A DNA stretch of 64,000 bases, taken from positions 124,001-188,000 of the forward strand of contig DXVO01000020.1 of the NCBI GenBank assembly GCA_019417325.1. Reading direction: 5' to 3'. The stretch is from Parabacteroides sp. (lineage in GTDB: Bacteria; Bacteroidota; Bacteroidia; Bacteroidales; Tannerellaceae). Both the position numbers and the translations under genes were made by a program. Position 1 is the stretch's first letter. Each line of letters begins with the position of its first letter. The notes under the pieces were generated by a model. The model was given only the letters and a program-made list of their open reading frames with translations. It searched no databases and had not been told where the DNA came from. Of the stretch, positions 8,611-15,371 are shown piece after piece.

Positions 8611-10008
8611 CTACCAACATTCTATCTTATCTTTCAGTTCCGGAAGGCTATTCTTTTCAAAGACAGGACTCTTTATGCCTTTTCGCTTCTGAGAAAGATA
8701 ATCATTCAGCAATAAAAATGCCTGCCGGCTTAATAGGGAAATTGCTATCAGGTTACAAATCGTCATCAGTCCCATTGTAATATCAGCCAGCCCCCAGGCA
8801 AGATCAAGGCTTGCCAGTGCGCCAAACATAACCATACCTCCAACTAACAGGCGGTAAATAAACAAAACTCCCTTGTTCTGTGTCACAAACCGGATATTCG
8901 CCTCTCCATAATAATAATTGCCGATGATACTGCTGAAAGCAAAAAGCAAAATAGCTACAGCGATAAAAATACTTCCGGTACTACCCACTTCATTTACCAA
9001 GGCTTGTTGTGTTAGTTGGACTCCGCTTACAGAGCCGTCAAGAGGCACTCCGCTAAAAAGAATGATAAAAGCCGTACAGGTACAAATAATTAAAGTATCT
9101 GTAAAGACTCCCAAAGTTTGAATAAGCCCTTGTTTAACCGGATGTGATACATGGGCTGTTGCAGCAACGTTCGGTGCTGACCCCATACCTGCCTCATTGC
9201 TGAATAATCCTCGTTTAATACCTTGCATCAATGCAGCTCCCAGACCACCACCTATAGCCTGTTGCCAACCGAAAGCATTCTCGACAATCAAATCAAACAC
9301 CGCTGGCAATTCGCGTATATTAAATAAAACGACACCTAAAGCCAGCGCCACATAACCAAGTGCCATAACCGGCACAATGATGCTACTCACCTTGGCAATT
9401 CGCTGAATACCCCCAAAAATAACCAGAATAGTAAGCCCCGTCAACACAACCCCAAAAATTGTATGATCGATACCGAAAGCTTCTTCCCATGCTGCACAAA
9501 TCGTATTACTTTGTACGGAATTAAAAGCAAAGCCGAAAGTGATAGAAATGAGTACGGCAAATAATACTCCCATCCACCGGAGTCCCAAACCCCGTTCCAT
9601 ATAGTAGGCGGGACCGCCTATAAAAGAATCTTTCCCTTTCCTTTTATATAACTGTGCCAAAGTGGATTCAACGAATGCGCTCGATGCACCCAGCAAGGCA
9701 ATAATCCACATCCAAAACACAGCCCCCGGTCCCCCTATAGCAATAGCAGTCGCTACACCTGCAAGGTTTCCCGTACCGACACGACTGGCAAGAGAAACAG
9801 CAAATGCCTGAAAGGAAGAGATATGTTTTCCCCCTTCATTGTTTCCTGTAGAATCTCCAAGCAATCGAACCATTTCCCGAATCATGCGGAACTGTACAAA
9901 ACGTGTTTTCAATGTAAACCACACCGCACAGCCTAAAAGCATAATTATCAGTATATACGACCAGAGAATGTCATTTACAGAGCTAATCCAATTGTTTAAT
10001 ATATCCAT
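8611..10008 (-). CDS. Alanine/glycine:cation symporter (AGCS family)
   Basis: A 465-residue membrane protein with about 11 spans. The segments SRVGTGNLAGVATAIAIGGPGAVFWMW, GGPAYYMERGLG and KRGLFSNEAGMGSAPNVAATA are hallmark AGCS motifs. The family takes up alanine or glycine with Na+ (or H+). Monocistronic by its neighbours, which face other directions. Length is as expected for the family. Confidence 0.94.
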   Translation of the reverse strand: MDILNNWISSVNDILWSYILIIMLLGCAVWFTLKTRFVQFRMIREMVRLLGDSTGNNEGGKHISSFQAFAVSLASRVGTGNLAGVATAIAIGGPGAVFWMWIIALLGASSAFVESTLAQLYKRKGKDSFIGGPAYYMERGLGLRWMGVLFAVLISITFGFAFNSVQSNTICAAWEEAFGIDHTIFGVVLTGLTILVIFGGIQRIAKVSSIIVPVMALGYVALALGVVLFNIRELPAVFDLIVENAFGWQQAIGGGLGAALMQGIKRGLFSNEAGMGSAPNVAATAHVSHPVKQGLIQTLGVFTDTLIICTCTAFIILFSGVPLDGSVSGVQLTQQALVNEVGSTGSIFIAVAILLFAFSSIIGNYYYGEANIRFVTQNKGVLFIYRLLVGGMVMFGALASLDLAWGLADITMGLMTICNLIAISLLSRQAFLLLNDYLSQKRKGIKSPVFEKNSLPELKDKIECW

Positions 10009-10176
10009 TAGTTTTGTTCGTTTTGTTACAAAGATATGTATTTTCCATCATAAGGGTAAATATCCGAAGGAATAAACCTTGTATAAATAATCATAACCAC
10101 TACAACCTTACGAACAACTTATTTGTCTGTATACTAAACGGATTGTATAACATCAAAAACAAGAAGGGAAACTATT

Positions 10177-10539
10177 ATGACTCAGATTAAAATCAAACGG
10201 GTATACGAAGCCCCTGAAAAGAATGACGGATACCGTGTATTAGTAGACCGTTTATGGCCCCGTGGCATGAAAAAAGAACATTTAAAATATGATGTCTGGG
10301 AAAAAGATATTACTCCTTCACCCCAGTTAAGAAATTGGTTTCATGAAGACCAGAAAGCGCATTGGGACGAGTTCGCTACACTCTATACAAAAGAACTGGA
10401 AAATTCCGACGCTGCACATATATTCCTTGACCTGATAAAATCCTACGATACGGTAACCCTGCTATATGCTTCCAAAGAGCCTGTACGAAACCATGCACGG
10501 ATTTTACAGGAGTTTCTTCAACGGCATACAGGCGACTAA
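10177..10539 (+). CDS. DUF488 family protein (YeaO-like)
   Basis: A 120-residue soluble protein. It matches the short DUF488/YeaO family by the N-terminal block YRVLVDRLWPRGM, the central WFHEDQKAHWDEF and the C-terminal VTLLYASKEP. The biochemical role of the family is not established. It has no operon partner: the two-component system on its right faces it and ends 31 bases away. Confidence 0.85.
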   Translation: MTQIKIKRVYEAPEKNDGYRVLVDRLWPRGMKKEHLKYDVWEKDITPSPQLRNWFHEDQKAHWDEFATLYTKELENSDAAHIFLDLIKSYDTVTLLYASKEPVRNHARILQEFLQRHTGD

Positions 10540-10570
10540 GACATTTACCGGAATAATAAAAGCGGACAAA

Positions 10571-11266
10571 CTATTCAATTACAAGCATCAGCCCGACCCC
10601 TTTTACCGTCTTTATTTTTACAGACGGTTCGGCGGCCAGATGCTTTCGTAATTTAGAAATGAAAACATCCAAGCTTCTGGATGCAAAATAATCCTCTTCC
10701 GTATTCCAATAACGGCTTAATATGGATTCCCGCTTTACTACCTGACCTTTATTCTCACATAATAGCTGAAGGATGCCCGCCTCCCGTGCCGTTAAAACTA
10801 CGCGCTTTCCATTCTCATTCTCCAGGATAGCATGTGCAGCGTCCAATTCAAACCGTCCTAACTTATAGCAATTTGTTTCATTTCTGAAACGGCTGCCCTC
10901 TTTCAATTTCAGAATTGCTTTTATATGCGCATTCAGTTCTTCCGGGCTAAAAGGTTTCTTTATATAATTATTTCCCCCCAACAAATAAGCGGAAGTCACA
11001 CTTTTAGGGGTTTGTACAGCCGAAGCGAATAAAATAGGAATATCACCATCTGTTTCACGAATTTTTTCCACCATTTCAAAGCCGTTCATTTCCGGCATTT
11101 CCACATCCGTAACAATCACATCCGGCTTATTAGCCCGGTAAGCAGCCAGTCCTTCCAGGCCATTAGCAGCTACTGTCACTTCGTAGTCTCCTATCACATC
11201 TTCCAGACCACTCTGAATCATATAACAAAGATTGGCGTCATCTTCTACTAATAATAATTTAGTCAT
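10571..11266 (-). CDS. OmpR-family response regulator
   Basis: A 231-residue regulator. The receiver domain (1-120) has acidic residues E8-D9-D10, the phosphoryl acceptor D54 (VTDVEMPEMNG) and K104 in IKKPFSPEE. The C-terminal winged helix (about 130-230) contains LTAREAGILQLLCENKGQVVKRESIL and SRSLDVFISKLRKHL, typical of OmpR-type DNA-binding domains and close to the RprY type of Bacteroidetes. It overlaps the kinase gene by 4 bp. Direct repeats of TAAC spaced 11 bp in front of the nearby peptide genes are plausible binding sites. Confidence 0.93.
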   Translation of the reverse strand: MTKLLLVEDDANLCYMIQSGLEDVIGDYEVTVAANGLEGLAAYRANKPDVIVTDVEMPEMNGFEMVEKIRETDGDIPILFASAVQTPKSVTSAYLLGGNNYIKKPFSPEELNAHIKAILKLKEGSRFRNETNCYKLGRFELDAAHAILENENGKRVVLTAREAGILQLLCENKGQVVKRESILSRYWNTEEDYFASRSLDVFISKLRKHLAAEPSVKIKTVKGVGLMLVIE

Positions 11267-12585
11267 AATTTTTCGATTAAGTTAGGTATATATAGTGTAA
11301 ATTCACTGAACTCACCTTCAATACTATCCAATTGAACTTTACCCTGATGGGTCTCTATTATCCCCTGTACAAAATTCAGTCCCAGGCCAAATCCCGTAGC
11401 TCCACCTTTACTACTTCTTCCTATAGCGGAGGCACGTTCAAATTTCTCAAATATCTTTTTTTGATTTTCATGTGAAATACCAAAACCATCATCTTTCACA
11501 CGTATTAAAGTATATGCTCCCTCAGAGCGAACTAAAATATCGATATGTACTGTTTCTCCCGAATATTTAATAGCGTTATCTATTAAATTGCTAACCGCTT
11601 CTTTCAAATATTCTTTATCACCCCAGATTTCTTTGTTTTGAACGTCTATCGCAAATATAACAGCTTTCTTTGTTTTAGCAATAAATTTTTCTTTTAAATC
11701 CAACAATAACGGAGTAATGTCAAATTGTTCCTTATTCAAATCCAACTTATCCGTTTCCATTTTAGAAATGGTAAGCACCTTATTTGTCAAATTCAATAAA
11801 TGCCCTACTGCTTCTTCTATAATTCTGAAATGCGTTTCTTTTTTCTGAGGTTTATCCTCCAACCTGCCACTCTGCAAGATACGTATCCCCATCAGAATAG
11901 AACTCAGTGGTGTCTTCATATCATGAATCATTGCAGATGAGAAATCTTCCCGCATTTTTGCAATCCGGTTTTGCCTGGCAATAATATGTATCTGGTAAAT
12001 AATACAAGCAGCAACAAACAACATCATTAAGGCTGTAGCTATCAACAATAACCCCAAACGCCTAAAAATAGTCCAATAAGGATTTAACAAAATAGCTTGT
12101 ATACCTTCGGAGCCATCCATACGAACAGGAACCACAGGTATTTCAACAGACGCCCAATTTGATTTCCATAAAGAATCTGTAGATTGGAGAACAGACTTAT
12201 CTTTCACATTAATACAATTCAATACAAAATCTGTATGGATTTCTTCCTTATTTAACTTAGAAGTAAAGATGCTATCCAATACTATAATAGAAATAGGAGA
12301 TTTTAATTCCAAAAGAACTTCCTGAAAAGCTAAAGTCTGATCCTTTAACTCTCCTCCTTCCTCCACCGCCCCTAATATAAATTCTTTTGGACCACTTGAA
12401 TCTTGTTCAATTCGTTGTAATCTATACACAGCTTCTAAAGTTACAGCATCTTGAAGAATCCGATAACTCTTATTTACAACATCATCTTGAAACAGACTAT
12501 ATGTTTTACATAACCATGTTACTTGTAACAAAGATATTACAATTAGACTTAGTACCGTTACAGATTTTATATATCCAATCCTCAT
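11263..12585 (-). CDS. Membrane histidine kinase
   Basis: Two membrane spans (about residues 6-25 and 175-197 counted from the ATG at 12585) enclose a sensor region of about 150 residues that I do not recognise. They are followed by a HisKA domain with the phosphorylated His near 221 (SSAMIHDMKTPLSSI) and a HATPase_c domain (DNAIKYSG, KDDGFGIS, GFGLGLNFVQ). A GTG at 12600 would add five residues, but it lies within the predicted -7 box of this gene, so I prefer the ATG at 12585. It is co-transcribed with the response regulator and divergent from the double-glycine peptide genes, so it may sense a peptide or envelope signal (inference). Confidence 0.92.
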   Translation of the reverse strand: MRIGYIKSVTVLSLIVISLLQVTWLCKTYSLFQDDVVNKSYRILQDAVTLEAVYRLQRIEQDSSGPKEFILGAVEEGGELKDQTLAFQEVLLELKSPISIIVLDSIFTSKLNKEEIHTDFVLNCINVKDKSVLQSTDSLWKSNWASVEIPVVPVRMDGSEGIQAILLNPYWTIFRRLGLLLIATALMMLFVAACIIYQIHIIARQNRIAKMREDFSSAMIHDMKTPLSSILMGIRILQSGRLEDKPQKKETHFRIIEEAVGHLLNLTNKVLTISKMETDKLDLNKEQFDITPLLLDLKEKFIAKTKKAVIFAIDVQNKEIWGDKEYLKEAVSNLIDNAIKYSGETVHIDILVRSEGAYTLIRVKDDGFGISHENQKKIFEKFERASAIGRSSKGGATGFGLGLNFVQGIIETHQGKVQLDSIEGEFSEFTLYIPNLIEKL

Positions 12586-12599
12586 CCAAACATTTTTCA

Positions 12600-12607
12600 C
12601 AAAGATA
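12600..12607 (-). promoter_or_regulatory. Predicted -7 box of the kinase/regulator operon
   Basis: Minus-strand TATCTTTG (12607-12600) matches TAnnTTTG. Transcription would begin near 12594, just before the ATG at 12585. The nearest TAAC repeats (12609, 12630, 12641 on the plus strand) would lie immediately upstream, so autoregulation is possible. Confidence 0.4.
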
Positions 12608-12629
12608 ATAACATTTCAATAATATCATA

Positions 12630-12644
12630 TAACACAACGATAAC
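12630..12644 (+). promoter_or_regulatory. Putative response-regulator site 1 (TAACnnAAnGATAAC)
   Basis: The 15-mer TAACACAACGATAAC is a direct repeat of TAAC with 11-bp period in the intergenic region between the kinase and the first peptide gene. A -7 box (TAATTTTG, 12667-12674) follows 37 bp from its first base. That is about one helical turn closer than at the other promoters, so it remains on the same DNA face. Confidence 0.6.
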
Positions 12645-12666
12645 CTTATCACACATAAAATACCAT

Positions 12667-12674
12667 TAATTTTG
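12667..12674 (+). promoter_or_regulatory. Predicted -7 box of the first GG-peptide gene
   Basis: TAATTTTG fits TAnnTTTG; the transcript would start near 12681, about 30 bases before the ATG at 12710. There is no TTTG-like -33 element at 19-21 bp, as expected for an activator-dependent promoter. Confidence 0.45.
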
Positions 12675-12709
12675 CAATATCACAATAAATAAACTATTAA
12701 AAGACTGCC

Positions 12710-12838
12710 ATGAAAACAGAAAAAAAAGTTATTAGAGAACTAAACAAAGAAGATTATAAAAACATTTATGGGGGATATTATCAAATAACATTAGTTGTTA
12801 TAGATGGAGTCCCGATCAGAAAATTAGTTATAAAATAA
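12710..12838 (+). CDS. Double-glycine leader peptide A (42 aa)
   Basis: A 42-codon gene, too short to be picked up by size. The leader ends ...DYKNIYGG with Gly-Gly at residues 21-22, Ile at -4, Tyr at -7 and Leu at -12. This is the pattern recognised by C39 peptidase domains of PCAT exporters, and such an exporter is encoded at 16552-18717. Cleavage would release a 20-residue cationic, hydrophobic peptide starting YYQITLVV, without cysteine. It could be a bacteriocin or an inducing signal. It has its own promoter with a regulator site, and its short basic product differs from the other four peptides. Confidence 0.75.
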   Translation: MKTEKKVIRELNKEDYKNIYGGYYQITLVVIDGVPIRKLVIK

Positions 12839-12844
12839 TCAATT

Positions 12845-12859
12845 TAACAAAATGATAAC
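12845..12859 (+). promoter_or_regulatory. Putative response-regulator site 2 (TAACnnAAnGATAAC)
   Basis: TAACAAAATGATAAC, starting 7 bases after the stop of peptide A and upstream of peptides B-E. A further TAAC follows at 12868. The best -7 candidate is weak (CATCTTTA at 12894-12901, 49 bp from the site start), so this promoter is the least certain of the set. Confidence 0.5.
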
Positions 12860-12924
12860 ACGTAAGATAACTTAAACAGACAATAAGTCAGCACATCTTT
12901 ACAATATTAAAATATTTTTTATTT

Positions 12925-13071
12925 ATGTCTAATTTAAATCCTAAAATCATGAAAGAGTTAACAGAAAAAGAATGTATGGAAATGAATGGTGGTAGTATTG
13001 GAAGTTTAATTGGTAAAATCATTGATGAAGTGATTGATTATCTAAACCGAGATAATATCAACCCTTTCTAA
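12925..13071 (+). CDS. Double-glycine leader peptide B (48 aa)
   Basis: The leader runs to ...CMEMNGG (Gly-Gly at 22-23), with Leu at -12, Glu at -8 and Met at -4. An internal ATG at 12949 could also start translation and would still keep the full recognition segment. The predicted mature 25-mer begins SIGSLIGKII, contains a GxxxG motif, is amphipathic and acidic, and has no cysteine (the only Cys is in the leader). It is the first of four closely spaced peptide genes (B-E) that end at a strong terminator. Secretion and trimming by the PCAT at 16552 is inferred. Confidence 0.75.
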   Translation: MSNLNPKIMKELTEKECMEMNGGSIGSLIGKIIDEVIDYLNRDNINPF

Positions 13072-13110
13072 AAAGAAAACACAGTATTAACAATTAAAAC
13101 GACAATCATT

Positions 13111-13260
13111 ATGGAATTCGATGAAATCAAAGCATTAGATGCTCAAGAGATGGAAAATACAAATGGAGGTATTGTATTTGCTCTTGCAATGTTAGCTTAC
13201 TATTATAGAGATGATATTATTAACGGTTTTAAAGATGGTTGGAATGATGGACACAAATAA
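13111..13260 (+). CDS. Double-glycine leader peptide C (49 aa)
   Basis: Leader of 20 residues ending ...EMENTNGG with Leu at -12, Glu at -8 and Met at -7. The mature part (29 residues) starts IVFALAML and ends with the glycine/aspartate-rich GFKDGWNDGHK. That stretch contains two overlapping GxxxG motifs and the pattern FxDGxxDG, which is also present in peptide D. No cysteine. It lies 39 bases after peptide B and one base before the start of peptide D, indicating one transcript. Confidence 0.75.
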   Translation: MEFDEIKALDAQEMENTNGGIVFALAMLAYYYRDDIINGFKDGWNDGHK

Positions 13261-13261
13261 T

Positions 13262-13399
13262 ATGATACAGATTGAAGAATTACAAAAAAATGAGTTAGTA
13301 GAAATATCTGGAGGAAAATCCGTTGTCTACTGGATCATGTATGTAGAAGGACAATTATATGCATTTGCAGATGGAGTTATTGATGGATTATTCGGATAA
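13262..13399 (+). CDS. Double-glycine leader peptide D (45 aa)
   Basis: The best leader of the set: LQKNELVEISGG has Leu at -12, Glu at -8, Leu at -7, Ile at -4 and Gly-Gly at -2/-1. This is essentially the class II bacteriocin consensus. The open frame extends upstream of the ATG, but the ATG at 13262 directly follows the stop of peptide C and gives a normal 18-residue leader. The predicted mature 27-mer starts KSVVYWIM and ends FADGVIDGLFG, sharing FxDGxxDG with peptide C. Confidence 0.8.
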   Translation: MIQIEELQKNELVEISGGKSVVYWIMYVEGQLYAFADGVIDGLFG

Positions 13400-13412
13400 A
13401 AATTAAAACAAT

Positions 13413-13568
13413 ATGGAAAATACAATTATCCCTTATTCTGATTTATCAGAACTAGAACAAATATACATTGATGGTGGTAGTGCTTATTCTGTTGGACAAA
13501 GCGTAGGTGAAGGTATAAAAAATGCCGCATTAGTTCTTGGTGCACTTGCTTTATTGGGATTAATTTAA
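13413..13568 (+). CDS. Double-glycine leader peptide E (51 aa)
   Basis: Leader of 22 residues with LSELEQIYIDGG: Leu at -12, Glu at -8, Ile at -4, Gly-Gly at -2/-1. The mature part of about 29 residues starts SAYSVGQSVGEG (GxxxG motif) and ends in a hydrophobic helix-like tail ALVLGALALLGLI, suggesting membrane insertion. Last peptide gene before the terminator at 13604. GxxxG pairs are a known feature of two-peptide class IIb bacteriocins; whether D/E or C/E act in pairs is speculation. Confidence 0.78.
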   Translation: MENTIIPYSDLSELEQIYIDGGSAYSVGQSVGEGIKNAALVLGALALLGLI

Positions 13569-13603
13569 TATTTCATTATAGCATTTTAGACTGTAATACA
13601 ACG

Positions 13604-13655
13604 ACTTCAACCGTATTAGTATGTATGTTAATACGGTTGAAGTATTATTTTTTTC
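13604..13655 (+). terminator. Intrinsic terminator after the GG-peptide genes
   Basis: Perfect 15-bp stem (13604-13618 with 13629-13643) containing CAACCGTA/TACGGTTG, a 10-base loop, then a T-rich tract to about 13655. It lies 36 bases after the stop of peptide E. It separates the peptide transcript from the membrane-protein gene that has its own promoter. Confidence 0.9.
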
Positions 13656-13740
13656 ATAAAACATTACATGTATCGTATGACACAGCTTATAAAGAATTAG
13701 ACACTATCCAAATCATTCTGCTTATCATATAGAAAAATAT

Positions 13741-13755
13741 TAACCTAATGATAAC
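13741..13755 (+). promoter_or_regulatory. Putative response-regulator site 3 (TAACnnAAnGATAAC)
   Basis: TAACCTAATGATAAC, identical to site 4 in front of the exporter genes. It lies 47 bp (first base to first base) upstream of the -7 box at 13788. Confidence 0.65.
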
Positions 13756-13787
13756 AGTCTTATAAGCTATTGTTTTTACATAATTAA

Positions 13788-13795
13788 TATATTTG
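13788..13795 (+). promoter_or_regulatory. Predicted -7 box for the 13839 membrane protein
   Basis: TATATTTG matches TAnnTTTG; there is no -33 element at 19-21 bp, which fits dependence on an activator bound at site 3. The transcript would start near 13801, 38 bases before the ATG. Confidence 0.5.
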
Positions 13796-13838
13796 AGTTT
13801 TAAAGCAAAATAAGATCAAACAATTAAAATTCATTTTT

Positions 13839-14177
13839 ATGAAAAACAGCATTTTAAGTAAATATTCAGGTTATGCTGGAAAAAAATTCGGTCCTATCCA
13901 GTGGATTGCACTTATCGGATTAGCAGGTATGATGTCAAGTGAATACCAGCATCATGACTATAATTTAGTTGGCTTGATATTCTTTCCAGTACTAATATTT
14001 CTTCTTTCACTGGGAGTACAGAAAAATATCTATGCCAGACTTACACTGGTCATTATCGTTAGCCTTATCTCATTCTGCTTTTATGGAGAAAAGACAATCA
14101 TCCATTTTTTCATTCCATTCATTAGTGGATTTGGAAGTTTGCTGATTTATCTACTTATATCTAAAAAATTAAAATAG
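13839..14177 (+). CDS. Small membrane protein, paralogue 1 (candidate immunity protein)
   Basis: 112 residues, about three to four membrane spans after a hydrophilic N-terminus. It is clearly homologous to the protein at 18828-19184: both share KKFGxxQW, EYxxHDYxL, FPxLxFxLxLGxxKNxYxR and SFCFxGEKTI. Family not recognised. Each paralogue has its own regulator site and -7 box at the same distance and lies beside peptide or exporter genes. That makes self-protection against the secreted peptides a reasonable hypothesis, but no sequence motif proves it. Confidence 0.75.
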   Translation: MKNSILSKYSGYAGKKFGPIQWIALIGLAGMMSSEYQHHDYNLVGLIFFPVLIFLLSLGVQKNIYARLTLVIIVSLISFCFYGEKTIIHFFIPFISGFGSLLIYLLISKKLK

Positions 14178-14331
14178 AACAACAAACCGACTCATCTAAA
14201 GTTGGTTCAGAGCTAATGCTACTAACGGAGTTTCCATGAACATCTTATAGAACATACGGAGGAAGTACAGAATCCGCTTTTAATAACTCTTATGGATACA
14301 AATAATTTATCCATTATATATAAAAACTATC

Positions 14332-14448
14332 ATGAGTACAGAAGAAGAATTAATACAAAAAGTAAAAAAGCAAAAGAAAATAATAGTTGTTCTAACTATC
14401 TATGTTCTACTATCTTTATTTATACAACTATATAATATGTTTGCCTGA
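14332..14448 (+). CDS. Single-span micro-protein (38 aa)
   Basis: The open frame encodes a charged N-terminus (MSTEEELIQKVKKQKK) followed by one hydrophobic helix (IIVVLTIYVLLSLF). No Gly-Gly leader, so it is not an exporter substrate of the same type. Its place in the peptide island suggests a small membrane accessory or immunity factor, but chance coding cannot be excluded. Confidence 0.4.
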   Translation: MSTEEELIQKVKKQKKIIVVLTIYVLLSLFIQLYNMFA

Positions 14449-14566
14449 TTACAAAAATAATATCAAGTACATAATAGACAAAATATTATTTCTTATCAGA
14501 CATAAAAGTCTATAGTACAATCCTTTATTCAAATAGCGACACCAAAGTTAATATATTTAATTACTT

Positions 14567-14674
14567 ATGGAATCAAAAAGAAAAAAAGAAATCATCGGTA
14601 TCCTTATTGCAGTAAGCGTATTTATTGCTTTAAAATATGGATACCCTTTCATTAAAGAGTTAATTAACAAATAG
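14567..14674 (+). CDS. Single-span micro-protein (35 aa)
   Basis: ATG followed by a basic segment (MESKRKKE), one hydrophobic helix (IIGILIAVSVFIALKYG) and a short tail. It has the same layout as the 38-residue protein at 14332: positive N-terminus, one span, no Gly-Gly motif. It may be an immunity peptide or another membrane-active component of the island. No family recognised. Confidence 0.4.
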   Translation: MESKRKKEIIGILIAVSVFIALKYGYPFIKELINK

Positions 14675-14742
14675 ATATAAAGATAAACTAAGCATATGGC
14701 ATGCTGTTTAATTTAATCAGGTAGGCATTATAGAAAATCTTT

Positions 14743-15189
14743 ATGCTTACCAAATATTATTTTAATATTTGCCCAATAATACGTAAAAGTTCAAAAGCAA
14801 TAGATCTATTTATTGGAAAAACATTGTTTTTCTACCCAAAACAACCACCTTTTCCTATCAAGACCCGGGTCTCACTACCATCCAGACCCACATCTCAGCC
14901 TTATTCACACCCGGATGTGAAAAGATGGGAATGGAGATATCAGGCAATTAATGTGCTGATTATGACAATAAACACAGTTACTTTTGTCAATAAAGCATTC
15001 CTCATCTTGAATCAATATCTACTAAGAATTGAATTTACAATGCCCATACTGCAATCAAATAGAAATATATATGCAGTCCTTACTGCTTTTCCATTAGGAA
15101 TTACATCAACGGATGTTAAAATGATAGTTAATATGGATATTATGAGAGTTGATATGTTTGATAAAACATATACCATCATACAGCTATAA
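14743..15189 (+). CDS. Hypothetical open reading frame of 148 codons, doubtful
   Basis: It fills the otherwise gene-free stretch 14675-15280. The product has no recognisable domain or clear membrane segment, and its composition changes midway: a proline-rich stretch near residues 34-56 coincides with locally higher G+C and a 12-bp palindrome AGACCCGGGTCT at 14861-14872. It may be a decayed gene or inserted sequence. I see no better reading frame on either strand. Confidence 0.2.
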   Translation: MLTKYYFNICPIIRKSSKAIDLFIGKTLFFYPKQPPFPIKTRVSLPSRPTSQPYSHPDVKRWEWRYQAINVLIMTINTVTFVNKAFLILNQYLLRIEFTMPILQSNRNIYAVLTAFPLGITSTDVKMIVNMDIMRVDMFDKTYTIIQL

Positions 15190-15280
15190 TACTGTATTTC
15201 AATAATTAAAAACCACCTATGATAGTATGATTGTTATTTTTGTTTTTCTACTTAGTATACAACAATCAGGGCAAAGCCAT

Positions 15281-15295
15281 TAACCTAATGATAAC
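15281..15295 (+). promoter_or_regulatory. Putative response-regulator site 4 (TAACnnAAnGATAAC)
   Basis: TAACCTAATGATAAC, identical to site 3; it starts 48 bp before the -7 box at 15329 that precedes the exporter operon. Confidence 0.65.
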
Positions 15296-15328
15296 ACACC
15301 CATAACCTTCTTGAATTTTCTCTATCCA

Positions 15329-15336
15329 TATATTTG
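15329..15336 (+). promoter_or_regulatory. Predicted -7 box of the HlyD/PCAT operon
   Basis: TATATTTG matches TAnnTTTG; no -33 element at the usual spacing. The transcript would start near 15342, 30 bases before the ATG at 15372. Confidence 0.5.
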
Positions 15337-15371
15337 TATCATAAGAATAAACGAATCAAACAAGATAAGCA

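Noticed and set aside
13211..13261. Upstream extension of peptide D
   Set aside because: It would begin inside peptide C with a non-ATG start and give an abnormally long leader; ATG at 13262 fits the leader consensus.
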